From JAFAHS01 sp046728175 (GTDB lineage: Bacteria > Desulfobacterota > Binatia > Binatales > Binataceae): 31,983 nucleotides of DNA. Both the position numbers and the translations under genes were made by a program. Shown here piece after piece: positions 1 to 7,961 of the stretch. Under the pieces are notes generated by a model. That model had not been told where the DNA came from. It saw only the letters and a program-made list of their open reading frames with translations, and searched no databases. The DNA is taken from NCBI GenBank assembly GCA_046728175.1, contig JBKPEA010000031.1, positions 1 to 31,983 of the forward strand, read 5' to 3'. Each line of letters starts with the position of its first letter. The first letter of the stretch is position 1.

Positions 1-301
1 CGCTTACACTCCTCAGCAAGGCATCAACCAACTTCCATTGTTGGTGATGGCTGGTGCGGTGTATCACGGGTTGATCCCGGGTCGCAGCGATGACAGTACC
101 GCGGTTGGCTTTTATTACGGAAACATCAGTACGAGCGTGCCCTCTGGCTCGGGTGAAAAAGTTGTCGAATTGAACTACACGTGGTGGGCGACGCCGTGGC
201 TCGGGATGACGCCGGACCTGCAATATGTCTTGACCCCAAGCGGTGGCAGCAGTAGCAGAAATGCCGCGGTTATCGGAGCGCAATTCCAGATACTATTCTA
301 A
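1..301 (+). CDS. Carbohydrate porin, OprB type, C-terminal fragment
   Basis: The gene is cut by the window start; the frame beginning at base 2 is open to the edge and gives about 99 residues before the stop. The visible part looks like the last beta strands of an OprB-type outer-membrane porin, with a VVELNYTWWATPWLGMTPDL strand, then a DLQYVLTP motif, a Gly/Ser loop, and a final strand ending QFQILF with a terminal Phe, as usual for outer-membrane barrels recognised by the BAM complex. OprB porins take up sugars or similar small solutes across the outer membrane. The next gene starts 9 bases later on the same strand, so the two are probably co-transcribed. Family assignment rests on the C-terminal pattern only; the substrate cannot be inferred. 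Confidence 0.75.
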   Translation, partial: AYTPQQGINQLPLLVMAGAVYHGLIPGRSDDSTAVGFYYGNISTSVPSGSGEKVVELNYTWWATPWLGMTPDLQYVLTPSGGSSSRNAAVIGAQFQILF

Positions 302-310
302 TATGTCGCT

Positions 311-823
311 ATGACGCCTTGCCAACGCGGTTTCTTCTTAGTCGCCGTCAACGTCCTGGTGTTCACCGGGGTGCCCTTGACTACGGGCGGATTGACCTCC
401 ATGGCGCAGGGGTCCCCATCGAAGAAGCCGGTCGCGTCACAAGAAAGTCCGATCGTCAGTGGCATGGGCCGGCTCTACATTTTTCGTCCCATCCGTTCTT
501 TCGGAGCGCACATCGAGGACTATATCACCATCGATGGCGTGCCAGTGCATAGGCTCGCTTCAGGAACCGGCTTTTATTGTGACCTCAGTCCGGGCGAGTA
601 TCTGATCAGCGTTGCCGGCCACAAGACTTCTCCGCTGGAGGTCTCTCTGGTAGCCGGTCAAGCAAGCTACGTCTGCGTCATGTTGCATCACCGGGGAGGA
701 GTGTCACCACGGGGCGGGGCGCTGACCTCCGATCAGGCTTTTGTCGTTCGAAAATTCGAACCGGAAGATGGAGCGCAGCGCGTGCGCGAGTATCCTCTAA
801 CCCGGGAGACCTGTAAGCGCTAA
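311..823 (+). CDS. Small exported protein, DUF2846-like
   Basis: The 170-residue product starts with a hydrophobic stretch (about residues 8-32) that looks like a signal peptide. The core, about residues 53-105, has the order G-R-L-Y-I-F-R-P, then I-D-G-V-P-V, then L-S-P-G-E-Y. This is the pattern of DUF2846-type beta domains, where a short sheet is built around an IDG turn and a PGEY/PGEH turn; members are usually envelope or lipoprotein components of unknown role. There is no lipobox cysteine at a convincing place, so a soluble periplasmic protein is more likely than a lipoprotein. It follows the porin by 9 bases without a clear Shine-Dalgarno sequence, which suggests translational coupling. 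The function is unknown. Confidence 0.65.
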   Translation: MTPCQRGFFLVAVNVLVFTGVPLTTGGLTSMAQGSPSKKPVASQESPIVSGMGRLYIFRPIRSFGAHIEDYITIDGVPVHRLASGTGFYCDLSPGEYLISVAGHKTSPLEVSLVAGQASYVCVMLHHRGGVSPRGGALTSDQAFVVRKFEPEDGAQRVREYPLTRETCKR

Positions 824-1194
824 GCGCCGACGAGCTGGCCGCGGTTTAAGCGGAGCAAGCCCCCCAGTGGGCACGGACTGCAAGACTCAGACTCAGAGCT
901 CGTCCTTGTCGGGGAACAGTGCATCCCGGATCTCGTTGGCGCGTACCACCCGCTTCGAGGACGGACAAGCGAGGAGGAAGAGTGGGAGATTCCTTGGAGT
1001 TCGGTCTGGACTTGGAGTGGGCCCGCAACACTTTGGGTGTTGTTTCTGCTTGATGATAACATTCCTAAGAGTGGACGCCGATCTCCGGAACTTTAATTCG
1101 CTCACAACAGACCCGTAATCACCGTTGGCATCGAGGCGGCTGCAACCAGCAATATCGCACAAACGATGAATAGAATGGTTACTCACTTCACAAT
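824..1194. other. Gene-poor stretch, no supported gene
   Basis: No reading frame here shows a recognisable domain, a start with a ribosome binding site, or neighbours that would require it. The only protein-like piece is on the minus strand near 893-960, where a frame ends in codons with strong third-position GC (peptide end RVVRANEIRDALFPDKDEL). It may be the tail of a decayed gene, but I cannot assign it. Together with the broken ORF that follows and the empty 1463-1697, this looks like eroding DNA between two intact transcription units. Confidence 0.5.
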
Positions 1195-1462
1195 CTTGCG
1201 CAGAGCATAGCTAGCGCGAAGACATCAGCCGACCAGGAAGCTATCGCGGCGTATTACGCGACCAAGAAACGGCTGATGCCAAAAAAAGACGGATCTCCAT
1301 CGTAATGTTGCGGAAACTTACCAGAAGTTGGACATCGCCAACCCGGTCGGCATGGTCAACATGTGCAGAGGCCTAGTGGATTATTGGGACAAGGTGGCCG
1401 ACCAAGCCAAAGATCTCGCGAAAGGGAATCGGAAGATGGGCAAGGCGGCTGGTTGGCGTTGA
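1195..1462 (+). pseudogene. Frameshifted remnant of a small hypothetical protein
   Basis: Three successive frames give one continuous protein-like text. About 1195-1265 reads with SADQEAIAAYYATK; about 1266-1289 reads ETADAKKK; about 1286-1462 reads TDLHRNVAETYQKLDIANPV and continues through MVNMCRGLVDYWDKVADQAK to a stop. The frames change near 1261-1266 and again in a run of seven A at 1281-1287. The pattern of a start with ADxEAIAxYY, a Lys/Ala-rich helix, HRxxAExYxK, and a C-terminal Asp/Gln/Ala/Lys helix resembles a small, mostly helical, exported hypothetical family seen repeatedly in soil proteobacteria. That family recall is from memory and approximate. No start codon with a ribosome binding site remains, so the upstream limit is uncertain. 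Confidence 0.6.
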
Positions 1463-1697
1463 AGGGGAGCGGTTCCGCTACTGCGCCTGGTTTGCGGTTC
1501 GGGCCAGCTCTTCCTGAAGAAGAACCACTGCCTTGGGGGACGGGAAGCACTACGAGTGTCGACCGGTGAGGCGAGGTAACCATTCGGCGCGGACCATACG
1601 TTCGGCCTTACTGGCTGGAATTGTCGGCAGGCTCCATTAAGCCTTGAACCGCCAGTCGCCGAGCACATCGATCCGACCAGCGCATGTGATTCCCTAG

Positions 1698-1713
1698 AGT
1701 CAAGGCCTTGACT
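1698..1713. repeat. Perfect 16-bp palindrome after the aldo/keto reductase stop
   Basis: AGTCAAGGCCTTGACT is its own reverse complement. It lies two bases beyond the stop codon of the minus-strand aldo/keto reductase gene. As RNA it could form a 6-bp stem with a GGCC loop and might act as a weak 3' end structure, but there is no following T run. A protein site or chance is also possible. Confidence 0.4.
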
Positions 1714-1715
1714 GT

Positions 1716-2708
1716 TCAGCCGAGCCATTGCGGGTTCTGCCAGGTACCGTCGAAGTGGTGGGTCGTCTTGTAGAGCTCGTACTTCCCATTGCTTGCCATG
1801 GGCGCAGTTCGCGCCAGGAGAGCGGCGCGTTCGTCGTCGGCTAATGGGCGGAAATTGCGCGCCACGTTGAGCGTCTGATTCAGAATTGGCATCGAGTCGC
1901 ATCCGGTGATAACCACGGCGGTCGGCAAGCTCAGTGCATAGCGCAGACACTCCTGCGCATTGACCACGCCGCTTTGTAAAATAATCTGTGCGCCCATCGG
2001 TTTCATGCCGAGCACGCCGATGTTGCGCTGTGCTAGCACCGGCAGCACCAATGTTTCAAAGCTGTCGTAATGTGCGTCCATCACGTTGAGCGGCATCTGC
2101 ACCGTATCGAAGGTGAAATTGTTCCGGGAGGCCGTCTCCAGCATGTGCAGATGAATCTCAGGACTTTTGTGCCCGGTAAATCCGATGTAGCGGACTTTTC
2201 CCGCCTGGCGGGCTTTCAGCATGCCCTCCAGGGCGCCGGAAGGGGCGAAGATCTTCTCCGGATCATCCATTCGGATCACTTCGTGGAACTGGATCAAATC
2301 GATGTGCTCGACTTGCAGACGACGCAGCGATTCGTCTAGTTGTGCGGTGGCGGTCTTTGCATCGTGGCCGTCGAGCTTGGTCATCAAGAACACTCTCTGG
2401 CGATACCCATCGCGTAGCGCCTTGCCCATGCGGATTTCGCTCTGGCCGCCGTTGTAGTCCCAGCTGTTGTCCATGAAGTTGATGCCGTTCTCGATCGCAG
2501 TGCGGACAATGCGCACGCTGTCTGTCTCTGAAACCTGAGCAAGGCCGATATGAGCACCGCCAAGGCCCACGATCGAAACTTTCTGGCCGGTACGGCCTAG
2601 GGTTCGATATTGCATGTCGCCGGTTTCGGCGCGCACGTCACGCACCCTCATGACTGCGGGAATGATCGTTGAAGCGACGGCAGCTTTCAGGAATTGACGG
2701 CGGTTCAT
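1716..2708 (-). CDS. Aldo/keto reductase with Tat signal
   Basis: The 330-residue protein is an NAD(P)H-dependent aldo/keto reductase that reduces carbonyl compounds. The N-terminus (MNRRQFLKAA followed by a hydrophobic stretch to about residue 20 and an A-x-A-like end near 27) is a twin-arginine signal, so the folded, cofactor-loaded enzyme is predicted to be exported. The TIM-barrel domain starts at YRTLGRTGQKVSIVGLGG. The catalytic tetrad is visible as D80, Y85, K111 and H142 in FMDNSWDY, MTKLDG and IQFHEV. Length is normal for the family. The start is chosen for the Tat motif; a GAGG lies about 6 bases upstream. The gene stands alone, divergent from zwf. Tat-exported members of this family are common in soil bacteria but their substrates are mostly unknown. 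Confidence 0.9.
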   Translation of the reverse strand: MNRRQFLKAAVASTIIPAVMRVRDVRAETGDMQYRTLGRTGQKVSIVGLGGAHIGLAQVSETDSVRIVRTAIENGINFMDNSWDYNGGQSEIRMGKALRDGYRQRVFLMTKLDGHDAKTATAQLDESLRRLQVEHIDLIQFHEVIRMDDPEKIFAPSGALEGMLKARQAGKVRYIGFTGHKSPEIHLHMLETASRNNFTFDTVQMPLNVMDAHYDSFETLVLPVLAQRNIGVLGMKPMGAQIILQSGVVNAQECLRYALSLPTAVVITGCDSMPILNQTLNVARNFRPLADDERAALLARTAPMASNGKYELYKTTHHFDGTWQNPQWLG

Positions 2709-2810
2709 GGGCGACCTCGGGAGATGTTTGTTCTAGCGCTCCCTTCCGACCGGCCCGTCTCGCTCCCAGTTGTGGGCCAGCCCGATTTTGAGGCATCGAG
2801 AACCCGTTAA

Positions 2811-2833
2811 AATGAAGTTATCTATAATGAAGT
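2811..2833 (+). promoter_or_regulatory. Putative zwf promoter with flanking direct repeat
   Basis: A consensus TATAAT lies at 2823-2828, about 136 bases upstream of the zwf start, in a locally AT-rich patch. The octamer AATGAAGT occurs at 2811-2818 and again at 2826-2833, a direct repeat with a 15-base period that straddles the -10 box. No good -35 hexamer sits 16-18 bases upstream. The spot is also upstream of the divergent aldo/keto reductase gene, so it could hold a site for a regulator of either gene. Confidence 0.35.
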
Positions 2834-2963
2834 ACCCCGCCTAGCAGAATGTCGCGCCTTCGCAGAGCAAGTGCTCGGACGAACGCGCTTCTCTTAACGC
2901 CGTTACCGGGAATAAGCTAGCTCGAGCGGCCGCAGGTCTCGAGATCATCACAGGAGGGCCCTG

Positions 2964-4352
2964 ATGCCTACCCTTCAATCCGACGCCTTGGTGTTCTTCG
3001 GCGCCACCGGCGATCTCGCCTACAAGCAGATCTTCACTTCCATCCAGGGGCTGATTCGCGATGAAGGTCTCAACGTGCCGATTATCGGGGTTGCCAAGTC
3101 CGGATGGACGCTCGATCAACTGAAAGCCCGCGCCAAAGACAGTTTGGAGCACCACGGCGGTATCGATGAGGATGCGTTTAAGAAAATGTTGGAACTGCTG
3201 CGCTATGTCGACGGCGACTACGCGGATGCCGGCACCTTCGTGCGGGTTCGCAAGGAGCTGGGGAAAGCGACGCAACCGCTTCATTACCTCGCAATCCCAC
3301 CCAGCACCTTTGGCGCGGTGGCCGAAGGTCTGGCCAAGTCCGGATGCGGCGACAACGCGCGACTGGTCGTTGAGAAACCGTTCGGGCACGACTTTGACTC
3401 AGCGGGTGAACTCAATCGCATCCTGCATCAATATTTTCCGGAGGAGAGAATTTTTCGCATCGATCACTATCTTGGTAAGGAGCCGGTGCAGAATATCCTC
3501 TACACCCGCTTTGCCAACCCGATTTTCGAGCCGATCTGGAATCGGACTTTCGTTCGCAACATCCAGATCACGATGGCAGAAAAGTTCGGAGTGCAGGATC
3601 GCGGCCGCTTCTATGACGAAGCGGGCGCAATCCGCGACGTGGTGCAGAATCATATGTTGCAGGTTCTCGCCAACCTTACGATGGATCCGCCGACGGGCGA
3701 GGACCACGAAGCGGTACGCGATGCGAAGGCGGGACTCTTGAAAGCGATTCGTCCGCTAACCGCTGAATCAGTGGTACGGGGACAGTACAACGGGTATCGC
3801 TCCGTGCCGGGCGTCGCGGCGGGTTCAGCGGTTGAGACTTTCGTCGCGGTCAAATTGTTCATCGATAGCTGGCGATGGGCGGGAGTTCCGATCTTCATCC
3901 GCGCGGGAAAAGAACTCCCGGTCACCGCGACAGAGGTCATCGTCGAGTTCCGGCGCCCCCCGCGCGAGACCTTCGGCGAAATTGTACCGATCCGATCCTC
4001 GCATATGCGTATGCGCGTGAGCCCGGATATCAGCATTGCGTTGGGGGTACGGGTCAAACTGCCCGGCGAGCGGATGGTCGGCAACGATGTCGAACTCATT
4101 CTGCAGCGGCAATCGGCCGCGGACGAGCCGCCCTATCAACGGCTGCTGGGTGACGCGATGCGGGGGACAAGCGAACTGTTTGCGCGCGAAGACCTGGTCG
4201 AGGCGCAATGGCGCGTGGTCCAGCCCATCCTGGGCAATGTGACTCCCGCTTACATGTATGACACCGGAACCTGGGGGCCGGAGGAGGCACTTCAATTGAT
4301 CGGTTCTGATGGGCCCTGGATAGATCCCCAGGTCCCCTCATCGGAGAGGTGA
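2964..4352 (+). CDS. zwf: Glucose-6-phosphate 1-dehydrogenase
   Basis: This cytosolic enzyme oxidises glucose 6-phosphate to 6-phosphogluconolactone and makes NAD(P)H, opening the oxidative pentose phosphate or Entner-Doudoroff route. The Rossmann dinucleotide motif is FGATGDLAYKQ (residues 12-22). EKPFG is at 137-141, the substrate-binding signature RIDHYLGKEP is at 165-174, and the catalytic His is H231 in VVQNHMLQ. At 462 residues it is slightly shorter than the usual 480-510 but both domains are present. The start has a strong AGGAGGG at 2952-2958. It is followed by tal and pgi on the same strand, making a sugar-phosphate cluster; 6-phosphogluconolactonase and gnd or edd are not in the window. 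Confidence 0.96.
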   Translation: MPTLQSDALVFFGATGDLAYKQIFTSIQGLIRDEGLNVPIIGVAKSGWTLDQLKARAKDSLEHHGGIDEDAFKKMLELLRYVDGDYADAGTFVRVRKELGKATQPLHYLAIPPSTFGAVAEGLAKSGCGDNARLVVEKPFGHDFDSAGELNRILHQYFPEERIFRIDHYLGKEPVQNILYTRFANPIFEPIWNRTFVRNIQITMAEKFGVQDRGRFYDEAGAIRDVVQNHMLQVLANLTMDPPTGEDHEAVRDAKAGLLKAIRPLTAESVVRGQYNGYRSVPGVAAGSAVETFVAVKLFIDSWRWAGVPIFIRAGKELPVTATEVIVEFRRPPRETFGEIVPIRSSHMRMRVSPDISIALGVRVKLPGERMVGNDVELILQRQSAADEPPYQRLLGDAMRGTSELFAREDLVEAQWRVVQPILGNVTPAYMYDTGTWGPEEALQLIGSDGPWIDPQVPSSER

Positions 4353-4490
4353 GCATCGCTTCTTGGCGTTTTCCGCAGAACTCGCCAGACGAGTAAAATG
4401 CAGGTACGTCCCGCATGGTCGGACACGAAAAATTCATGCGATCGCGGGCGTACCGAAACAACCCTGGGGCGCAGGAGACGCGAAAACCGT

Positions 4491-4540
4491 GGCAAGCTTG
4501 TCGGCGGGGAGCTCTGCCGCCAAACGCAGCCGAGCTTGCC
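4491..4540 (+). other. Stem-loop in the zwf-tal gap, possible tal leader structure
   Basis: GGCAAGCTTG (4491-4500) pairs with CGAGCTTGCC (4531-4540) as a 10-bp stem with one G-T wobble. Inside, GGCGG (4503-4507) pairs with CCGCC (4517-4521) around a 9-base loop. The structure ends 48 bases before the tal GTG start. No U run follows on the plus strand, so it is not a typical intrinsic terminator. It could be a processing site, an mRNA-stabilising hairpin or a leader element that sets tal-pgi expression relative to zwf. Confidence 0.45.
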
Positions 4541-4588
4541 AAATAACCACTAACTGCCTTCGTATTGTTGAAGGCGCAGGAGTAGACC

Positions 4589-5665
4589 GTGAAAGCGACA
4601 CAGCAACTCAATCGGCTCGGCCAGAGCTTGTGGCTCGATAACATCACCCGCGACCTGCTCAACAGCGGCACGCTCAAACGCTACATCGATGAATTCTCCA
4701 TAACCGGCCTGACCTCCAACCCGACCATCTTCGACAACGCAATCACTCACAGCAAATCCTACGACCAGGAAATCGGTGAGCTGCTGACTCGAGGGTTTAC
4801 CGGTGAGGCACTGTTCTTGGAACTCGCGGTCGAGGATCTAACGCGCGCCAGCGAGTTGTTTGCTCCGATCCACGAGAAAACGGCAACCGTCGATGGCTGG
4901 GTCTCGCTGGAGGTCTCTCCGCTGCTCGCCTACGACACCAAGGCCACCGTGGCCGAGGCCGCGCGGCTCTACAAAAGAGCCAACCGTCCTAACCTGTTCA
5001 TCAAGATTCCGGGTACCAAGGAAGGACTGCCCGCCATCGAAGAAGCAATCTTCGCGGGTGTCAGCATCAACGTGACCCTGCTCTTCACGCGCGAGCACTA
5101 TGTCGCCGCGGCGGAGGCTTACCTGAAAGGAATCGAGCGACGCATCGAGGCTGGCCTGAGCCCCGATGTGCGTTCGGTCGCCTCACTCTTCGTGAGCCGC
5201 TGGGACAAGTCCACCATGGATAAGGTACCCGATAAATTGCGCGATCGTCTGGGACCCGCCATCGGCCAACAAACCTACAAGGCCTACCGCGACCTGCTCG
5301 AATCCGAACGCTGGCAGCGACTGGAGGGCCTCGGCGCTCGGCCGCAACGGTTGCTCTTTGCCAGCACCGGAACCAAGGACCCCAAGGCCTCGGATGTCCT
5401 TTACATCGGCGCGCTGGCCGCGCCCAACACCATCGACACGATGCCCGAGGAGACCCTGTTGGCGTTTGCACAGCATGGAAAAGTCGGGCGCGCGGCGCCG
5501 CGCGACGGTGGAGATTGTGAGGAGCTAATCGCGGACTTCGGCAAGGCGGGGATCAACGTGGGCAAGCTCGGCGCCGATCTGCAAGCCGAGGGGGCCAAGG
5601 CGTTCGTGGCTTCGTGGCAAGACCTGCTCAAGGCAATCCACTCGAAGAGCAAAGCACTCAAGTAA
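4589..5665 (+). CDS. tal: Transaldolase
   Basis: Transaldolase moves a dihydroxyacetone unit from sedoheptulose 7-phosphate to glyceraldehyde 3-phosphate in the non-oxidative pentose phosphate pathway, in the cytosol. The 358-residue product has SITGLTSNPTIF (38-48), the SLEVSP motif (106-111) and the Schiff-base lysine K139 in NLFIKIPGT; INVTLLFTREHY follows at 160-171 and SVASLFVSRWD later. Length and motifs match the longer transaldolase subclass (about 360-380 residues) often linked to pgi, rather than the 215-residue form. The start is GTG with AGGAG at 4578-4582, six bases upstream. Pgi begins 20 bases after the stop; in several bacteria these two activities are fused into one protein, here they are separate. 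Confidence 0.95.
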   Translation: MKATQQLNRLGQSLWLDNITRDLLNSGTLKRYIDEFSITGLTSNPTIFDNAITHSKSYDQEIGELLTRGFTGEALFLELAVEDLTRASELFAPIHEKTATVDGWVSLEVSPLLAYDTKATVAEAARLYKRANRPNLFIKIPGTKEGLPAIEEAIFAGVSINVTLLFTREHYVAAAEAYLKGIERRIEAGLSPDVRSVASLFVSRWDKSTMDKVPDKLRDRLGPAIGQQTYKAYRDLLESERWQRLEGLGARPQRLLFASTGTKDPKASDVLYIGALAAPNTIDTMPEETLLAFAQHGKVGRAAPRDGGDCEELIADFGKAGINVGKLGADLQAEGAKAFVASWQDLLKAIHSKSKALK

Positions 5666-5685
5666 CCGGTAGGGAGGATTCAGCG

Positions 5686-7311
5686 ATGGCCCGACCGACC
5701 GACACCGCCGCGTGGCGCGCGCTGCAGTCGCACTACGACAAGGTCAAGGGTGTGGAACTGCGGCAGCTTTTTGCGGAGGATCCAAGACGCGGCGAGACCT
5801 TCGTTGCCGAAGGGGCCGGCCTCTACCTGGACTTTTCCAAAAACCGCATCACCGCGGAAACCTTGGGATTGCTGATTCAGCTCGCCGAGGAGTGTGGCGT
5901 GGCCGAACGCCGTGACGCGATGTTTCGGGGCGAGAAAATCAACATCACCGAACAGCGCGCGGTCCTCCATGTGGCGCTGCGCGCGCCCAAAGGCGTCCAA
6001 ATCAAAGTCGATGGTCGGGACGTGGTCCCTGAAGTTCACACCGTGCTGGAGAAGATGGCCGCGTTTTCCGATCGCGTGCGCAGCGGCGAATGGAAGGGTC
6101 ATACCGGCCAGCGCATCAGGAATGTGATTAACGTTGGGATCGGTGGATCGTACCTCGGTCCGGAGATGGCCTACGATGCGCTTCGGACTTTCACGGATCG
6201 CTCGATGAACTTCCGATTTGTCGCCAACGTCGATGGTGCCGCGTTCGCGGAGGCGACCCACGATCTCAATGCCGCCGAAACGCTATTCATCCTGTCATCG
6301 AAGACCTTCACCACGCTCGAGACGATGACCAATGCGGCCACCGCCCGCAAGTGGATCGTCGATGCGCTCAAGAGCGATGCCGCGGTTGCCAAGCATTTCG
6401 TTGCGGTCTCGACCAGCGACGCCGAGGTTCGCAAGTTCGGCATCGATACCGCCAACATGTTCGGCTTCTGGGACTGGGTCGGCGGCCGCTACTCGATGGA
6501 CTCGGCGATCGGCCTGTCCACGATGATCGCGATCGGTCCGCAGAACTATCGCGAGCTGCTCGCGGGGTTCCGCGCCATGGATGAGCACTTCTGCTCGGCG
6601 CCACTGGCAAAGAACTTGCCGGTCCTGATGGGGTTGCTCACCGTCTGGTACAACAACTTCTTCGGCGCGCAGACCGTCGGCATCATGCCCTACTCGGACA
6701 ATCTAGGGCGTTTTCCCGCCTACCTCCAGCAGCTACAGATGGAGAGCAACGGTAAGCATGTCGATTTGGACGGCCGTCCCGTGGGAGTGCAGACAGGGCC
6801 AATCATCTGGGGCGAGCCTGGCACTGACGGACAGCATTCTTTCTATCAACTCATTCACCAGGGCACGAAACTGATCCCGTGCGACCTTATCGGGTTCTGC
6901 CAGCCACTCAGCCGGTCGAAAGAGCATCACGACCTGCTGATGTCCAATGTGTTCGCCCAGGCCGAAGCTCTCGCCTTCGGCAAAACGCCCGACGAGCTGA
7001 AGGCGGAGGGTTCCCCAGACTTCCAGACGCCATTTCGCGTGTGCGAGGGAAATCGCTCGACCAATGTCATTCTGGTGGACAAGCTGACCCCGCACGCGCT
7101 CGGCGCACTCGTCGCGCTCTACGAACACAATGTATTTACCCAGGGCACGATCTGGAACATCGACTCGTTCGATCAGTGGGGTGTCGAGTTGGGTAAAGTG
7201 CTGGCCAAACGGATCATTCCGGAACTGGAGAGTCAGAGCGAACCGAACCTGAAGCACGACAGCTCGACCAACGCGCTGATCAAACGCTATCGCCGCCTGC
7301 GCGGCCATTAG
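5686..7311 (+). CDS. pgi: Glucose-6-phosphate isomerase
   Basis: Pgi interconverts glucose 6-phosphate and fructose 6-phosphate in the cytosol, linking glycolysis/gluconeogenesis to the zwf branch. I chose ATG 5686 because AGGGAGG at 5671-5677 is correctly spaced; the frame is open upstream to 5614 but that would overlap tal. The 541-residue product has the substrate-binding GIGGSYLGP (151-159) and SSKTFTT (204-210), the signature GGRYSMDSAIGLS with R268, catalytic E353 in QLQMESNGK and H384 in DGQHSFYQLIHQG, and a C-terminal WGVELGKVLAK carrying the catalytic lysine. Length is typical. It lies 20 bases after tal and 13 bases before the EthD gene. Confidence 0.97.
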   Translation: MARPTDTAAWRALQSHYDKVKGVELRQLFAEDPRRGETFVAEGAGLYLDFSKNRITAETLGLLIQLAEECGVAERRDAMFRGEKINITEQRAVLHVALRAPKGVQIKVDGRDVVPEVHTVLEKMAAFSDRVRSGEWKGHTGQRIRNVINVGIGGSYLGPEMAYDALRTFTDRSMNFRFVANVDGAAFAEATHDLNAAETLFILSSKTFTTLETMTNAATARKWIVDALKSDAAVAKHFVAVSTSDAEVRKFGIDTANMFGFWDWVGGRYSMDSAIGLSTMIAIGPQNYRELLAGFRAMDEHFCSAPLAKNLPVLMGLLTVWYNNFFGAQTVGIMPYSDNLGRFPAYLQQLQMESNGKHVDLDGRPVGVQTGPIIWGEPGTDGQHSFYQLIHQGTKLIPCDLIGFCQPLSRSKEHHDLLMSNVFAQAEALAFGKTPDELKAEGSPDFQTPFRVCEGNRSTNVILVDKLTPHALGALVALYEHNVFTQGTIWNIDSFDQWGVELGKVLAKRIIPELESQSEPNLKHDSSTNALIKRYRRLRGH

Positions 7312-7324
7312 CGGGGCGAAGCGG

Positions 7325-7672
7325 ATGATCAAGCTCATGGGCATGCTCAGGCGTAAGCCGGGCATGAGCGCGCAAGCGTTCCATCACTACTGGCGCAACG
7401 TCCACGCGCCTCTGGTGATGGGCGTGCATGGATTCGCCCGCCACGTGCGCAAGTACGTCCAATCCCACGCCATCGACGCGCAGCTGGTTCCCGGCGCGGA
7501 CGGCGGACCCGCATTCGATGGCATAGCGGAACTGTGGTTCGACAGCCTTGACGACCTCCACCGCGCGATCAGCGACCCCTGCTACCTAGGTGATATTCAC
7601 CCCGATGAACTGAAATTTCTGGACTTTCCGAACTGCGTAATTCTGCTGGTCGAGGAAGTTTCGATGAGGTGA
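7325..7672 (+). CDS. EthD-domain protein
   Basis: The 115-residue product is one dimeric alpha/beta-barrel (EthD) domain. The family signature is clear near the N-terminus: RRKPGMSAQAFHHYW followed by R-N-V-H-A-P-L-V, and the later ELWFDSLDDLHRAI helix. EthD proteins are small cytosolic factors; the founding member is needed with a cytochrome P450 for ether-fuel degradation, and others include small isomerases or monooxygenase accessory proteins. Its catalytic role, if any, cannot be read here. It starts 13 bases after pgi, so it is probably in the zwf-tal-pgi transcript, which is an unexpected place for it. No signal peptide or membrane segment is seen. Confidence 0.8.
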   Translation: MIKLMGMLRRKPGMSAQAFHHYWRNVHAPLVMGVHGFARHVRKYVQSHAIDAQLVPGADGGPAFDGIAELWFDSLDDLHRAISDPCYLGDIHPDELKFLDFPNCVILLVEEVSMR

Positions 7673-7961
7673 GTTATTTCTCGCCTTCGGGCTCGTTTTG
7701 GGGCGACGACACCACGGCCGCGTGTCGCTGAGCGGTATTGGATAGACCTTCCGAAATCTAATTTTGCGAAATCCGCAGGCCGCAAGCGGCCAATCGACCA
7801 ACAGGCCGGCCCGGGAGACAAAGCAGTCTTCGATCGTCAATCCCGTCCTAATTTGGTGTCCGGCTCGCTAAGTCCTGGTGCGACGGTTCACGGCAGCGCA
7901 ACAATTGATCGGTAGCCTGTGCCTCGGTAGCCTCGTCACGGGGACGCGGCGACCCTTCGCC

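Noticed and set aside
893..960. Possible transposase or integrase tail on the minus strand
   Set aside because: The fragment ending RVVRANEIRDALFPDKDEL looks protein-like, but I cannot tie it to any transposase family and no terminal repeats or target duplications are visible.
7778..7791. GGCCGCAAGCGGCC palindrome upstream of sthA
   Set aside because: Such short GC palindromes are expected by chance in this composition; no T run and no clear position relative to a promoter.
7586..7840. Minus-strand 84-codon frame between the EthD gene and sthA
   Set aside because: No ribosome binding site, no recognisable domain, and it overlaps the end of the EthD gene.
7878..7961. GTG start for sthA 28 codons upstream
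   Set aside because: The added residues match nothing in the family, and ATG 7962 gives the standard length.
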